Shown: piece by piece, positions 44,590 to 54,659 of the stretch | Position numbering within the stretch: the stretch's first letter is position 1 | How the letters are laid out: every line of letters starts with the position of its first letter | Assembly: GCF_025917685.1 (NCBI RefSeq) | Contig: NZ_CP089518.1 | Location: 3,349,001 to 3,413,000 of the forward strand | Direction of reading: 5' to 3' | From: Bacillus cereus | GTDB lineage: Bacteria; Bacillota; Bacilli; Bacillales; Bacillaceae_G | Length of the DNA: 64,000 bases | Notes under the pieces: generated by a model | Seen by the model: the letters and a program-made list of their open reading frames with translations, nothing else | The model's database searches: none | Told to the model about the DNA's origin: nothing | Translations under genes and position numbers: made by a program

Positions 44590-45441
44590 TTATTTTTCAC
44601 TCCTCGTTAATAAGACACTCATTTCTTCTATCGAGATGGTTCTATGAGCAATACCACTTGGTAATTTATGTACATCTGATACGAGTACATTGAAATAAGA
44701 ACCATGGCTCCTTCTGGCCACAACTATATCTTTGTTAATTAAAGCTAGTTGTTCCTCATCAACATCTACAATGGAGTAACTTTTCAAAACTTTATCCTTT
44801 TCTTCGTTCAATAAAATTTCTCCATCTTTTATAATGATAAGATGGCTAGCTATTTTTTCTACATCACTCATAATATGAGAAGAAAGTAATATACCACCAT
44901 TACTTTTACTCACAAAACTTTTTAATTCCTCTAACACTTCCTCCCTAGATGAAGGATCAAGACCTCCCGTCGCTTCATCTAGGATTAATAATTTGGCATT
45001 ATGCGACAGCGCAACAGCTATAGTTAGTTTCATTGACATCCCACGCGAGAATTTACCTACTTTCTCATTAGTAGATAAAGAGAAAGTATTAACTAATCTA
45101 TAAAAATTAGCTTGGTCCCAAGATTCAAACATCTTTTCAAAAACCTTATTTAGTTGCTTTATTGTAAGATGAGCCGGTAGATTCATAGCATCAAATACAA
45201 CCCCTATCTTTTCCTTACTCTTGGCATCTTTATTTATATTTTCTTCACCAAATATTTTTACCGTACCGCTATCTTTAGAAATTAATTCTAGTACTGTTTT
45301 AAAGGTTGTTGATTTCCCTGCCCCATTGTCACCAATGAATCCAACAATTGATCCAGGCGGCACATTGAAGGAAACATCTCTTAAAACAACTTTGTTTCCA
45401 AATGATTTACTTAAATTTTCAATTTCTAGAAGATTTGACAT
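44590..45441 (-). CDS. ABC transporter ATP-binding protein
   Basis: 283 residues. Walker A GDNGAGKST near 39, signature KFSRGMSMKLTIA (LSGGQ variant) near 135, Walker B LLILDEATGGLDP near 157, and LSSHIMSD H-loop near 189. A C-terminal extension follows (about 215-283), as in YtrB/BcrA-type exporters. Of two adjacent ATGs the one at 45441 is better spaced from GGAGTG. Confidence 0.88.
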   Translation of the reverse strand: MSNLLEIENLSKSFGNKVVLRDVSFNVPPGSIVGFIGDNGAGKSTTFKTVLELISKDSGTVKIFGEENINKDAKSKEKIGVVFDAMNLPAHLTIKQLNKVFEKMFESWDQANFYRLVNTFSLSTNEKVGKFSRGMSMKLTIAVALSHNAKLLILDEATGGLDPSSREEVLEELKSFVSKSNGGILLSSHIMSDVEKIASHLIIIKDGEILLNEEKDKVLKSYSIVDVDEEQLALINKDIVVARRSHGSYFNVLVSDVHKLPSGIAHRTISIEEMSVLLTRSEK

Positions 45442-45499
45442 CATTACACTCCTATCTAAACTTTTCATAAAAAATCGAATAAAAATAAGTTTTCTCCTA

Positions 45500-46288
45500 T
45501 TAAAAATTATCCACTTTTTCTCTCACTTTCTTTTTCAGTTTAAAAATAAGACGATTACTATATTCTTTATTTTCTACTAAAATTCGATACATCTCCCACA
45601 CTCCTACAACACGAACAAAAAGATAAACTCCGATAGCAATAAGTACAACACAGTACGGATAATACTGCACTAATTCGCCTGAAGTGATATGTTTTTTCTC
45701 AAACAAAAACGGGATTGCGCCTGCGGCTATAAAACAAAATCCAACAATCATCACTGCAGCATACTTCTTCTTAATTACTTCATATCTTTTTGTCAATTCT
45801 TTTAGAAAGTTTTGATCAAATAGTAGTTCTTCCTTTTTCAATACATTGTATCGACTCTCTTCTATCGTTGCAGGTACCATCATTGCTCCAATTCCAAGGA
45901 CAGCAATGATAATGACAAGGAATGTCGACATTGTTGCATTTTCTTTAAATAATAAATACGGTATTGTAGATAAAATCAGCAAACTAAACCCTAACGCTAT
46001 ATATTTAGAAATTTTTTGTCCATACACTATATACCCTTCTGCCATTTCTTTACTTACGTAATAGCCATCTACATTTTCATTACTTTGCTCAGCAGTTTCT
46101 TTTAATAAATAGTCGAGTGATACTTCAAATACATTTCCAATCATTATTAACTTTTCAGTTTCAGGAAAACCTTGACCGTTTTCCCATTTACTAACCGCTT
46201 GCCTTGTCGTATTTAATTTTTCAGCTAACGCCTCTTGAGAAAGGCCCTTTTCCTTTCTTAATTTAAAAAGCTTTTCACCAAATCCCAT
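45500..46288 (-). CDS. Membrane-bound XRE-family regulator
   Basis: 262 residues. An N-terminal XRE helix-turn-helix (about 6-60: LRKEKGLSQEALAEKLNTTR then QAVSKWENGQGFP) is fused to four hydrophobic helices (about 97-115, 121-140, 177-197, 207-228). A DNA-binding domain tethered to the membrane, placed first in an operon with an ABC-2 exporter, suggests a one-component sensor of membrane or exporter state. ATG at 46288 after AAAGGGGGAT; the open frame upstream lacks a ribosome site. Confidence 0.85.
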   Translation of the reverse strand: MGFGEKLFKLRKEKGLSQEALAEKLNTTRQAVSKWENGQGFPETEKLIMIGNVFEVSLDYLLKETAEQSNENVDGYYVSKEMAEGYIVYGQKISKYIALGFSLLILSTIPYLLFKENATMSTFLVIIIAVLGIGAMMVPATIEESRYNVLKKEELLFDQNFLKELTKRYEVIKKKYAAVMIVGFCFIAAGAIPFLFEKKHITSGELVQYYPYCVVLIAIGVYLFVRVVGVWEMYRILVENKEYSNRLIFKLKKKVREKVDNF

Positions 46289-46343
46289 ATGTGTATCCCC
46301 CTTTGTTTTCTTAGCTAAATTGTATGTAAACATTGCCCTTACC

Positions 46344-46383
46344 TCTATCTTCCTGCGGTTGCACTTTGTCAACTTACGGTTGC
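46344..46383 (-). promoter_or_regulatory. Promoter and direct repeats upstream of XRE gene
   Basis: Minus strand TTGACA (46367-46372), 17-base spacer, GATAGA (46344-46349). Direct repeats GCAACCG on the minus strand (46356-46362 and 46377-46383) are 21 bp apart, two helical turns, and bracket the -35. Candidate autoregulatory operator. Confidence 0.45.
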
Positions 46384-46425
46384 GATTGTGTTATTTAGCG
46401 GTTTTATATACGATTTAGCTATTTT

Positions 46426-46447
46426 CCCCATGATTATGGGGTGTCAA
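46426..46447 (-). promoter_or_regulatory. Second TTGACA with adjacent palindrome
   Basis: TTGACA (46442-46447, minus strand) is followed directly by CCCCATAATCATGGGG (46426-46441), 6-base perfect arms. The -10 is poor. Possible distal promoter/operator of the XRE operon. Confidence 0.35.
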
Positions 46448-46471
46448 TAAAATAACCATCTCAATAACCAA

Positions 46472-46502
46472 TTATAACAATTAAAGGTAATTATTGTTAT
46501 AA
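46472..46502. repeat. Inverted repeat, function unknown
   Basis: TTATAACAAT - 11 bases - ATTGTTATAA, perfect 10-base arms. Possible operator or AT-rich hairpin. Confidence 0.4.
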
Positions 46503-46505
46503 AGA

Positions 46506-46546
46506 AATCAAAAAACTCCCTTATTCATTTAAAGGAGTTTTCGCTA
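46506..46546 (-). terminator. Possible terminator of the decayed gene
   Basis: AAAACTCC...GGAGTTTT stem followed by T residues on the minus strand, overlapping the end of the pseudogene. Confidence 0.5.
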
Positions 46547-46695
46547 TGAAATATTCCAAGAAGAGCTAATTTTTCTTCCTCATATTGATTCACAATTTCT
46601 TCTATACATTCTTGTATGTCGTGCAACAATTAATAAGCATCCCACACAGTATAAGTTGTCATCTCTTTATACAAGGCATACCCATATATATGTAA
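46525..46695 (-). pseudogene. Small decayed gene with in-frame stop
   Basis: A 57-codon frame reads LHIYGYALYKEMTTYTVWDA, Tyr, stop (TAA at 46630-46632), then LLHDIQECIEEIVNQYEEEK and a short tail to TGA at 46525. The composition on both sides of the stop looks coding (amphipathic, acidic helix after it). An AGGAG site (46703-46707) is placed for a start at TTA (46693-46695), as if a TTG or ATG had been lost. Two lesions in a frame this short indicate a dead gene; chance cannot be fully excluded. Confidence 0.5.
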
Positions 46696-46740
46696 AATAT
46701 TACTCCTATTAAATTCCCTAATAAAAACACTTCTCAATAA

Positions 46741-46944
46741 TCATAACGGCTTCTGCTTAAACTTTTCATAATGTCGTACTTTTAATAAAAGGATATTCCC
46801 GCAATCTGTACAAATATAAGCATCCACTGGTGAAGATGTGAACATCGTCTCCTTTTTCCGTATTTGTGCATATCCGACAAACTCACCTTCTCCTATGTTT
46901 TGAGAACCACAATTAGAGCATGTCTGCACGTCTTTCTGTTTCAT
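46741..46944 (-). CDS. Small zinc-ribbon protein
   Basis: 67 residues with two CxxC knuckles, CSNCGSQNIG near residue 9 and CTDCGNILLL near 45, which together should bind one zinc ion. GGTGGTGC precedes the ATG. Such ribbons bind nucleic acid or protein; no further domain. Function unknown. Confidence 0.75.
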   Translation of the reverse strand: MKQKDVQTCSNCGSQNIGEGEFVGYAQIRKKETMFTSSPVDAYICTDCGNILLLKVRHYEKFKQKPL

Positions 46945-47096
46945 GAGAGCACCACCTTTAATCTGTTTCTACTCCCTTCGACGGTTAACTTCCATTTCCC
47001 TTCCAAAAAACTTCTTATCCTCTTACATTTCAACAGGAATCTCAGAACATAAAACGTATATGTACTATGAAATATATTTATTGACGGAGGAATTTT

Positions 47097-47909
47097 ATGA
47101 CTACTGTTATGACACTCAATACAGCACAAGAAATTGAAAACGCAGAAATACATATGCTTTCTTCTAGATTAGCGCTAATGCAAGCAATAAGCGGCAACCC
47201 AATGCAAGTACAAATGAAAAAGTTTGGGAGTGCCACTGCCTTTTCATCAAAAGTAATTGCTGGTCCTGCTTTTAACACAGTAAAAGGTGTTACCTTTACA
47301 ACTACAGATGAGTTAGATGAAATTATCTCTTATTATCAATCACTACAAATCCCTTGCCGTTTTGAAATTACACCAGCGCAAGGTACAGCTGAATTATTTC
47401 AATACTTATCTCAAAAAGGATTTTACCAATCTAGCTTCCATACCGCTGTATATAGTAAACCGAAAGAAGATCCTTCTCTTCTTCCTTCTAACATTTTAGT
47501 ACGCAAACTAAAAGAAACTGAGTTTGATATTTTTGCATATATATATGTATGCGGGTTTAACATGCCATCCTTTACAAAAGATGGCGTGCGCCAAAATAAC
47601 GAAATTCTTTACAATAAACCAGGCTGGCATTTTTTCATAGCTGAAGTCCAAAATATCCCTGCAGGCATTGGTGTACTGTATGTAAATAAAGGTATTGCCT
47701 CATTAGCTGCTTCTGCTACTTTACCGGAATTTCAGCGTAAAGGGTGTCATACTGCATTAATTCAAAAACGAATAGAAACAGCTATAGCAACAGACTGTCA
47801 TTTAATAGTTGGACAAGCAAGGTTCGGTAGCATCAGTCAAAATAATATGGAGCGCGCTCATTTAAAAATCGCTTATACGAAATCCATATGGACTGCAAAA
47901 GACATATAA
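47097..47909 (+). CDS. GNAT family N-acetyltransferase
   Basis: 270 residues. The C-terminal GNAT fold has the acetyl-CoA loop LPEFQRKGCHTALIQKRIE near 205-223 (Q/RxxGxG/A form with Cys-His in place of a second Gly-x-Gly) and beta strands AGIGVLYVNKGIASLAASAT before it. The N-terminal half is a divergent second GNAT-like domain. GACGGAGGA lies upstream of the ATG. Acceptor unknown. Confidence 0.82.
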   Translation: MTTVMTLNTAQEIENAEIHMLSSRLALMQAISGNPMQVQMKKFGSATAFSSKVIAGPAFNTVKGVTFTTTDELDEIISYYQSLQIPCRFEITPAQGTAELFQYLSQKGFYQSSFHTAVYSKPKEDPSLLPSNILVRKLKETEFDIFAYIYVCGFNMPSFTKDGVRQNNEILYNKPGWHFFIAEVQNIPAGIGVLYVNKGIASLAASATLPEFQRKGCHTALIQKRIETAIATDCHLIVGQARFGSISQNNMERAHLKIAYTKSIWTAKDI

Positions 47910-48080
47910 TTAACATTTTTTCTCCTTCCATTACAATCTTATACATTCTATGACAATTCCTTTTCTATCCTATTAATCATTTGAATATTCAAACTATATT
48001 TGTTACGCTATTACTAGATACATCATTCAACTTGCAATATGAAAAGAGAGTTCTAATCAAACTACAAGGAGGAGAAATGT

Positions 48081-48284
48081 ATGACAAAGCATAATTATGG
48101 TTTAAAAGAAAAAGTAGAAGGTGCCATCGATAAGGTAAAGGGTGAAGTAAAAGAAGTTGTCGGAAAAGTAACTGACAATAAGAAATTACAAGCCGAAGGA
48201 AAATGGGATAAAGTGAAAGGCACTGCTAAAGATACAGTTGGTAATGTAAAAGAAAAAGTACATGAATATAAGAAACATAAATAA
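48081..48284 (+). CDS. CsbD family stress protein
   Basis: 67 residues, highly charged, built of repeated KxKGxxKExxGKxTDxKKLxxEGK segments typical of CsbD. In B. subtilis csbD belongs to the sigma-B general stress regulon. I see no good GTTTAA/GGGTAT promoter in the 150 bases upstream, so its control here is open. AAGGAGGAG precedes the ATG. Confidence 0.9.
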   Translation: MTKHNYGLKEKVEGAIDKVKGEVKEVVGKVTDNKKLQAEGKWDKVKGTAKDTVGNVKEKVHEYKKHK

Positions 48285-48285
48285 T

Positions 48286-48326
48286 AAAAACACGTTAGAT
48301 GTATTTCCATCTAACGTGTTTTTTTA
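48286..48326 (+). terminator. terminator of csbD
   Basis: 16-bp stem AAAAACACGTTAGATG/CATCTAACGTGTTTTT (48286-48301 with 48308-48323). Confidence 0.93.
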
Positions 48327-48377
48327 TTTTATCTTTACTTTATATACATAACTAACCAAATAACATACAATATATTT

Positions 48378-49364
48378 TTATTTCTCTATACTCTTTGTAA
48401 GCGGTTCTTTAAAGGCATTTCTATTCCACACAGCAAAAACAATAAGAGAAATAATAAAGAATACAACAAGACATATACCCAAATAATCAAAATTAACTAC
48501 CTGTATGAGATTCCAAAACGGGCCCTGTAAATTATAGCTTTCAATAAGCAAAGATAATAGTTGATAACCCCCTATTAAAAAAGCCGTTATAACAGATATT
48601 GAGGTAATTAATACATTATATGAATTTCTTATTCGACTATTTTCCATTGCCCACTTATAATTCGTATTCATGAATGTACTATCTAATGTATCCATCAACG
48701 ACATTCCTGCAGCAAACAAAATAGGAAAAGCAAATATACTTACAAGTGGAATGGACTGACTTGTTGCAGTTACTGTAGAAAGAGCAATTAATCCAATTTC
48801 ACTTGCTGTATCAAAACCAAGCCCAAATAAAAAACCAATCATATACAATTGCTTTTGACTATCAATAAACCTAAATAAGCGCTGCGTGAAACGATATATA
48901 AATCCTAAGTTTTCTGGTTGCTTATCCTCTTGGCTTCGTAACACTTTAATAAGGTACAACAGATTGGTAAGACCGATAATAATAAGGAATGTGCTAGAAA
49001 CGATTGTACCGATAATACCGCCTATAGTAGAAAAACTCTCCATTCCATGTTTTGCCGTTTTTCCAATTAAAGCAATTAATACTATCATCACAAATACTAC
49101 AGTAGAGTGTCCTAATGAGAAGTAAAATCCCACCCCCTGTGAGTTCTTACCTTTTTCAATTAATTTCCGAACAGTATTATCAATTGCGACAATATGATCA
49201 CTATCAAACGCATGACGCAATCCTAAAGAATATGCAATAATAGCCATTCCAATTATGCTATTGCCTTTATACAGTGCAGGTAATAATAAGAGAATTCCAA
49301 GCACATGAAGAAATATGATAATAACAAAAAAGTTAGTTGCTTTTTTCAGTTCACTTTTCCACAT
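48378..49364 (-). CDS. Nickel/cobalt permease (NiCoT, NixA/HoxN type)
   Basis: High-affinity nickel importer, 328 residues, eight predicted helices. Metal signature RHAFDSDHIVAIDNT (HX4DH) near residues 50-64, and GLGFDTASEIGLIALS near 186-201; the second family signature has Ser where many have Thr. It overlaps the ureI-like gene by 14 bases at the end of the urease operon. It would supply nickel for the urease active site. Confidence 0.9.
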   Translation of the reverse strand: MWKSELKKATNFFVIIIFLHVLGILLLLPALYKGNSIIGMAIIAYSLGLRHAFDSDHIVAIDNTVRKLIEKGKNSQGVGFYFSLGHSTVVFVMIVLIALIGKTAKHGMESFSTIGGIIGTIVSSTFLIIIGLTNLLYLIKVLRSQEDKQPENLGFIYRFTQRLFRFIDSQKQLYMIGFLFGLGFDTASEIGLIALSTVTATSQSIPLVSIFAFPILFAAGMSLMDTLDSTFMNTNYKWAMENSRIRNSYNVLITSISVITAFLIGGYQLLSLLIESYNLQGPFWNLIQVVNFDYLGICLVVFFIISLIVFAVWNRNAFKEPLTKSIEK

Positions 49365-49983
49365 AGTTACTAACCCTTTCTACTCTAAATTGAATACTCT
49401 TAAAAAAGAAAAGTGCCATAATGAAAACTAAAATCGTTATAATAGTCACTAAAATAATTACAAAATCATTTAACACGTCTGTATGATTTGTAAGTGTTAA
49501 CAAAGCTGGTATCGTTGCAGTAATCCAAGATTCAATGAAGCAAACAATCCCTACATAAATATGGATCTTCTTTTTCAACCCATCTTGCAGGAAAAATAAA
49601 AACCAAAGGAACGCCCAAAAGAACCAAATTATTGTACTTTGTAGACTTCCACTCTCATGTAATTGATTCACTATTCCCATAACCGTCGCAATAATAGCAA
49701 CCCAAAGAGAATAGTAACCTACACCCGAAGAATCAAGTTTTAATATATTCGTAAGACCAACATATAAATAAGTAAAACCAAATAAAAAAATAGTTCCATT
49801 AGATAGGATAGTCCACTCATCGGATGGACTTCCTGTAAATAATAAATATAATGGTGTCAAAGTTTGTAATGCCCCTACAAATAAATTGAAGTACCCTACG
49901 CTTTTGCTATCAATGAGTTTAAAAGCTGCTAGTGAATTCATAAATAGAACTGCACCGACAAACAATAATCCCACATTAGTCAT
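49351..49983 (-). CDS. ureI: AmiS/UreI-type urea or amide channel
   Basis: 210 residues with six to seven hydrophobic helices, matching the proton-gated urea channel UreI and amide channel AmiS. Its location between ureD and the nickel permease points to urea. Helicobacter UreI has a His-rich periplasmic loop giving acid gating; here loops are poor in His, so acid gating is uncertain. It starts 18 bases after ureD. Confidence 0.85.
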   Translation of the reverse strand: MTNVGLLFVGAVLFMNSLAAFKLIDSKSVGYFNLFVGALQTLTPLYLLFTGSPSDEWTILSNGTIFLFGFTYLYVGLTNILKLDSSGVGYYSLWVAIIATVMGIVNQLHESGSLQSTIIWFFWAFLWFLFFLQDGLKKKIHIYVGIVCFIESWITATIPALLTLTNHTDVLNDFVIILVTIITILVFIMALFFFKSIQFRVERVSNYVEK

Positions 49984-50001
49984 AGTATCCCCTTCTCCTA
50001 C

Positions 50002-50823
50002 TTAATATTTTCGATAGGATGTTAATTCTTCATGCAAACAGTTCTCTCTAACAAAACGATGACACTGAAAAAATATGGACTCCATATCCTCTGTATTATG
50101 ACTGAGTATGCGCATGACAAAACCTTTACAGGGCATAGAAGATATTCCAATCTTCATATTATTGGCGTTAGAAAGCGACGTTTTCAATGCTGCAATTAAA
50201 TCATTTGTAATGTTCTCATTAATAACTATGAAAGTACCATAATGGGAATATTGATTTAATATTCCCATTTGATCTAACGACTCTTTGAAAGGGTTTAACA
50301 ATAGATGATCGTAAACTACAAGTTTGTTTTCCATATATATTTTTGTTAGCGAATCAAAATACTGGTATGTGAACTTCTCCATATTTGGAGACCAACCAGG
50401 CGTAACTGAATCACATAAAATCAATGTAGAATTACTTTGCATATATATATTTGTTTTTTGCTTATATGCTGCATCCTTGTACATAATTAACGGATCTGGT
50501 AAATACTCCATAACAGCATTTTCACCAATACAAACATTCAATTCTTGCAAAGCATAACTATTTGGAGTCTTGTAAACTTTCGTTGCTGATTGGCTTGTTA
50601 CATATGTTTTCGCATCTTCACGAACATTTATATTTATAGAATAGAAGTCTCCTTTTAAATAGCCTCCACCAGAATTCATGATATAGTAATATGCTCTACC
50701 ATAATCGTCCAAATATATTGGCTGCGTTACTTTTAAGGCATCTTTATGATAAACCTTAATAGGTACGGTTTTATGTCTCTTTTCCATCACATCAATGTTT
50801 AAGACACCTGTAGGGGCTTTCAT
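50002..50823 (-). CDS. ureD: Urease accessory protein UreD (UreH)
   Basis: 273 residues. The first protein to bind apo-urease and recruit UreF-UreG. It has the family's [18 protein letters not shown] near 55-72 and the [11 protein letters not shown] segment near 88. ATG at 50823 overlaps the ureG stop in an ATGA; AGAAGGA serves as ribosome site. A longer frame exists inside ureG but is not needed. Confidence 0.92.
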   Translation of the reverse strand: MKAPTGVLNIDVMEKRHKTVPIKVYHKDALKVTQPIYLDDYGRAYYYIMNSGGGYLKGDFYSININVREDAKTYVTSQSATKVYKTPNSYALQELNVCIGENAVMEYLPDPLIMYKDAAYKQKTNIYMQSNSTLILCDSVTPGWSPNMEKFTYQYFDSLTKIYMENKLVVYDHLLLNPFKESLDQMGILNQYSHYGTFIVINENITNDLIAALKTSLSNANNMKIGISSMPCKGFVMRILSHNTEDMESIFFQCHRFVRENCLHEELTSYRKY

Positions 50824-51437
50824 TTTTTCAATCCTTCTAACATGATGTTTTGTCGCATCCAATTTATTAATTCCTGTAAGCCTTCCTCATCCTTCAAATT
50901 TGTAAAAAAATATGGTTTATTATGTCGGTAATTTTTCGTATCCTGCTCCATAACTCCAAGATCAGCCCCTACATAAGGTGCCAAATCCGTTTTATTAATC
51001 ACAAATACATCAGATTTGATCATTCCTTGTCCACCTTTACGAGGAATCTTTTCTCCTTGTGCCACATCGATAATATAAATTGAAAAATCCACTAGCTCTG
51101 GACTAAATGTAGCAGCTAAATTATCACCCCCACTTTCAATAAAAATAATATCTAAATTATTATGTCTAATCATGAGTTCTTCAATTGCTTCAAAATTCAT
51201 AGAAGCATCCTCTCGAATTGCTGTATGTGGACACCCTCCTGTCTCTACACCAATAATTCTATCTTCTGGCAAAACACCTGTTTTCAATAAAATCTTTGCA
51301 TCTTCTTTCGTATAAATATCGTTTGTAATTGCTGCAATTTCATAATCTGTATTTAAATATTTTGTTAACTTTTCAACTAACATTGTTTTCCCAGCACCTA
51401 CCGGGCCACCAATACCAATTTTAATAGGCTTTATCAT
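50820..51437 (-). CDS. ureG: Urease accessory GTPase UreG
   Basis: 205 residues. SIMIBI GTPase that drives nickel delivery. P-loop [15 protein letters not shown] near 9-23, metal-binding [17 protein letters not shown] (Cys-Pro-His) near 64-80, [15 protein letters not shown] near 102-116, and the base-specificity [10 protein letters not shown] near 146-155. All complete. Confidence 0.96.
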   Translation of the reverse strand: MIKPIKIGIGGPVGAGKTMLVEKLTKYLNTDYEIAAITNDIYTKEDAKILLKTGVLPEDRIIGVETGGCPHTAIREDASMNFEAIEELMIRHNNLDIIFIESGGDNLAATFSPELVDFSIYIIDVAQGEKIPRKGGQGMIKSDVFVINKTDLAPYVGADLGVMEQDTKNYRHNKPYFFTNLKDEEGLQELINWMRQNIMLEGLKK

Positions 51438-51451
51438 TTTATTTTTCCTCC

Positions 51452-52150
51452 CTATGACATGAAGACTCTTATATTTACATCTTCATGTTGCATTTGATTT
51501 ATTTCGAATTCAGGATCATTCAATCCAAAATCCTCTAATGAAAGCATTTGAATTCTATCAATAGATTCACAGATCAATTCATGGCATTCTTGTAATAGTT
51601 TTTGACCATCTGTTTGCCCAAGAGGAATGGCTCTCACACCATTTTGAATAATGCTTCCAACACTTGAATATAAGAAAACTAAGAGCGTTTCTTCTATTGT
51701 CATTTTCAATTCCGCCCCTAATATTCCGTATACAATACTAGGATGTCCTTGTAATCTATTACAAAAAATATTTTCTTTGTACACATTTAAATTTTCAAAT
51801 GAAAACAATTCACAACACAACTTAGAGGCACTTTTACTAATCATTCTATTTGCTTTTCTACATTCAAAAGGCAATGTTTGTGCCGTTATTAATTCATCTA
51901 AAAATGTAATTTTCTTATCATCATTATTCTTAATGGCTTCGTAAGTATATTTGCAAATTAAGCCGTCCGTGTGTGTTAATTGCACTTTTACATATCGATT
52001 AATCCATTTGAAAAATTCGCCTTTATTTGTAACTTGTCCCTCTTGAATAAATGTTTCTAATCCAAAAGAGTGACTAAAACTTCCTGTTGGGAAGTTCGAA
52101 TCACTAATTTGGAGTAGGTTAAGTAGGTTAAATATGCTTGTGTGAAGCAT
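51452..52150 (-). CDS. ureF: Urease accessory protein UreF
   Basis: 232 residues, all-helical. [21 protein letters not shown] near 9-29 is the family signature, with the C-terminal IRVFMS end. UreF links UreD-bound urease to UreG. ATG at 52150 lies inside the end of ureE (23-base overlap), so translation is probably coupled; a GTG at 52198 is too near its ribosome site. Confidence 0.92.
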   Translation of the reverse strand: MLHTSIFNLLNLLQISDSNFPTGSFSHSFGLETFIQEGQVTNKGEFFKWINRYVKVQLTHTDGLICKYTYEAIKNNDDKKITFLDELITAQTLPFECRKANRMISKSASKLCCELFSFENLNVYKENIFCNRLQGHPSIVYGILGAELKMTIEETLLVFLYSSVGSIIQNGVRAIPLGQTDGQKLLQECHELICESIDRIQMLSLEDFGLNDPEFEINQMQHEDVNIRVFMS

Positions 52151-52583
52151 GCTTGAACGGTTTTGGTAATACTCTATGTTCTTTTTGATAAGGAACACCT
52201 TCCTTTTTGAGTAACTCTTCTACTAAGTAGTCGTTCGCCAAAATCATACACCCTTCATCGAATTGTGCTGGCAAATGTCTATTTCCTAAGTTATGCGCAA
52301 TAATTCCCATTTCTTTTATTGACGTTGGAGTAATTACAATTACCTCTTCTGGTAACACTTCAATATATACAATACGATGTTCATCTTCATATAAAATATC
52401 ACCGTTCTTTAATGTTTCCCCATTATCTAAAGACACTCCAATTTCAAAACCAGATTCTGAAAATAATTTCTGAACCCTCTTCAGTAAAAGTTCACTAGAA
52501 ATCAATATTTTATCAAGATGCTTTTTTGTATTTGAAAAATCATTCATATTGCATACGTTGTTATTAATTTTTTCAATAATCAT
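52128..52583 (-). CDS. ureE: Urease nickel metallochaperone UreE
   Basis: 151 residues. An N-terminal peptide-binding domain and a C-terminal metal domain with NLGNRHLPAQFDEG near 95 (conserved His). The tail is FKHASHKHI, a short His-rich end rather than the long poly-His of Klebsiella, as in other Bacillus UreE. It hands nickel to UreG. Confidence 0.92.
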   Translation of the reverse strand: MIIEKINNNVCNMNDFSNTKKHLDKILISSELLLKRVQKLFSESGFEIGVSLDNGETLKNGDILYEDEHRIVYIEVLPEEVIVITPTSIKEMGIIAHNLGNRHLPAQFDEGCMILANDYLVEELLKKEGVPYQKEHRVLPKPFKHASHKHI

Positions 52584-52601
52584 TTTATCTCCCCCGTTAT
52601 A

Positions 52602-54314
52602 TCAAAATAAAAAATATCTTTGAGCCATAGGTAATACATCTACTGCTTCACACGTAATAACTTGTCCATCAACTTTAACTTCATATGTCTGCGGATCTAC
52701 TTCAATTTCTGGTGTTGCATTATTCAGCTTCATATCTTGCTTAGAAATCTCTCTCGTATTTCTAACAGGTAATACAACTTTATTTAAACCTAATTTTTCT
52801 TTAATATTATTCTCATAAGCTACTTTAGATACAAATGTAATCGAACTTGACTGTACTGCTTTTCCATATGCACCAAACATCTTTTTTTCATAATATGGTT
52901 GTGGTGTAGGGATCGAAGCATTCTCATCTCCCATTAATGCCATCACTACCATCCCGTTTTTCAAAACCATATCTGGCTTAACACCGAAAAATTGGGGATC
53001 CCATATTACAAGGTCTGCATACTTTCCTACTTCAATAGAGCCGACATATTCTGAAATCCCATGTGTAATAGCTGGATTAATCGTATACTTAGCTATATAA
53101 CGTTGAATTCTATTATTATCGTTATATTCTTTATCTCCCTCTAAACTACCAATCTGCTTTTTCATTTTATCGGCGGTTTGCCAATTGCGAATAATAACCT
53201 CTCCAACCCTTCCCATCGCCTGTGAGTCAGAGCTAATCATGCTGAAAACCCCTAAATCTTGCAAAATATCCTCTGCTGCAATTGTTTCTTTTCGAATCCT
53301 TGAATCCGCAAACATTACATCTTCTGGAATATTTGCTTTTAAATGATGACATACCATGAGCATATCTAAATGTTCATCCAACGTATTCACTGTATATGGC
53401 AAGGTCGGGTTCGTTGAAGAAGGTAAAATATTATTCAGTGCAGCAATCTTTATAATATCTGGTGCATGCCCACCGCCAGCCCCTTCAGTGTGGTACGTAT
53501 GAATAACACGATTATCAATAGCCTTTATCGTTTCTTCCACAAAACCACATTCATTTAACGTATCCGTATGAATAGCAACTTGAATATCATATTTATCGGC
53601 GATCTGTAACGAGTGATTAATTGCTGAAGAAGTCGCGCCCCAATCTTCATGAATTTTTAATCCAATAGCCCCTGCAAATATTTGTTCTTCCAGGGCAGGT
53701 AAACTTGAACTATTTCCTTTCCCTAAAAACCCAAGATTTATAGGAAAAGCTTCTGCTGCTTCTAGCATTTTTCTTAAATTCCAAGATCCAGGTGTTATTG
53801 TAGTTGCCTTAGTACCCTCTGCCGGTCCTGTTCCTCCACCAATTAAAGTTGTTATACCTGAAGCTAATGCTGTATCAATTTGTTGTGGGGATATGAAATG
53901 CACGTGTGTATCAATACCTCCAGCTGTAACGATTTTCCGCTCACCAGAAATTACTTCCGTTGATGTTCCAATGATGATATCAATATTATCCATAACTGAA
54001 GGATTACCACTCTTACCAATTGCTGAAATCCTTCCATCTTTTATACCAATATCCGCTTTATATACTCCTGTATAATCAATAATAATTGCATTGGTAATAA
54101 CAACATCCACAACACCCTGTTCCCTTGTAAGTTGCGAATTTTGTCCCATACCATCTCTAATTGATTTCCCTCCACCAAAGACAGCTTCATCACCATATAC
54201 GGTGTAATTCCGATCAATATGTGCGAATAATTGTGTATCCGCTAAACGAATAGAATCTCCTGTAGTTGGACCATATAAATCAGCATATTGTTTACGTGAC
54301 ATCTTAAAGCTCAT
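52602..54314 (-). CDS. ureC: Urease subunit alpha
   Basis: Catalytic subunit, 570 residues. Nickel ligands and active site are intact: His137 and His139 (IDTHVHF), carbamylated Lys220 (GLKIHEDWG), HTDTLNE near 250, [15 protein letters not shown] near 275, and the flap with Cys-His-His (MVCHHL) near 320. ATG at 54314 after AGAGGGAGAT, giving numbering that matches the well-studied Sporosarcina enzyme. Confidence 0.97.
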   Translation of the reverse strand: MSFKMSRKQYADLYGPTTGDSIRLADTQLFAHIDRNYTVYGDEAVFGGGKSIRDGMGQNSQLTREQGVVDVVITNAIIIDYTGVYKADIGIKDGRISAIGKSGNPSVMDNIDIIIGTSTEVISGERKIVTAGGIDTHVHFISPQQIDTALASGITTLIGGGTGPAEGTKATTITPGSWNLRKMLEAAEAFPINLGFLGKGNSSSLPALEEQIFAGAIGLKIHEDWGATSSAINHSLQIADKYDIQVAIHTDTLNECGFVEETIKAIDNRVIHTYHTEGAGGGHAPDIIKIAALNNILPSSTNPTLPYTVNTLDEHLDMLMVCHHLKANIPEDVMFADSRIRKETIAAEDILQDLGVFSMISSDSQAMGRVGEVIIRNWQTADKMKKQIGSLEGDKEYNDNNRIQRYIAKYTINPAITHGISEYVGSIEVGKYADLVIWDPQFFGVKPDMVLKNGMVVMALMGDENASIPTPQPYYEKKMFGAYGKAVQSSSITFVSKVAYENNIKEKLGLNKVVLPVRNTREISKQDMKLNNATPEIEVDPQTYEVKVDGQVITCEAVDVLPMAQRYFLF

Positions 54315-54315
54315 G

Positions 54316-54654
54316 CTATCTCCCTCTTTTTTTGTAAGATTGAATATCGCCATCCACTTTATTTTTAAATCCATATACTTCTTGCTTCCCTGAGTATGGA
54401 ACTAATTCAATCGTTTTTTCATCCCCAGGCTCGAATCTTACCGCTGTACCCGCTGGAATATTTAAATGTTGTCCAATTGCTACACTACGATTGAACTTTA
54501 ACGCCTCATTCACTTCATAAAAGTGGTAATGAGATCCAATTTGAATCGGTCTATCTCCCTGATTTAACACCTTAACTTTCGTTGCTTTTTTATTTCCATT
54601 ACATACTATGTCTTCTTTCGCAAGGATATATTGCCCTGGAATCATCTCATTCAC
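54316..54654 (-). CDS. ureB: Urease subunit beta
   Basis: 112 residues, structural subunit of the urease trimer. [20 protein letters not shown] at the N-terminus and [10 protein letters not shown] near 42 are family features. It ends one base before ureC starts and begins 5 bases after ureA, a tight three-gene core. Confidence 0.95.
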   Translation of the reverse strand: MNEMIPGQYILAKEDIVCNGNKKATKVKVLNQGDRPIQIGSHYHFYEVNEALKFNRSVAIGQHLNIPAGTAVRFEPGDEKTIELVPYSGKQEVYGFKNKVDGDIQSYKKRGR

Positions 54655-54659
54655 TTCCT

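Noticed and set aside
48000..48080. Sigma-B promoter for csbD
   Set aside because: No acceptable GTTTAA and GGGTAT pair at 12-15 base spacing was found.
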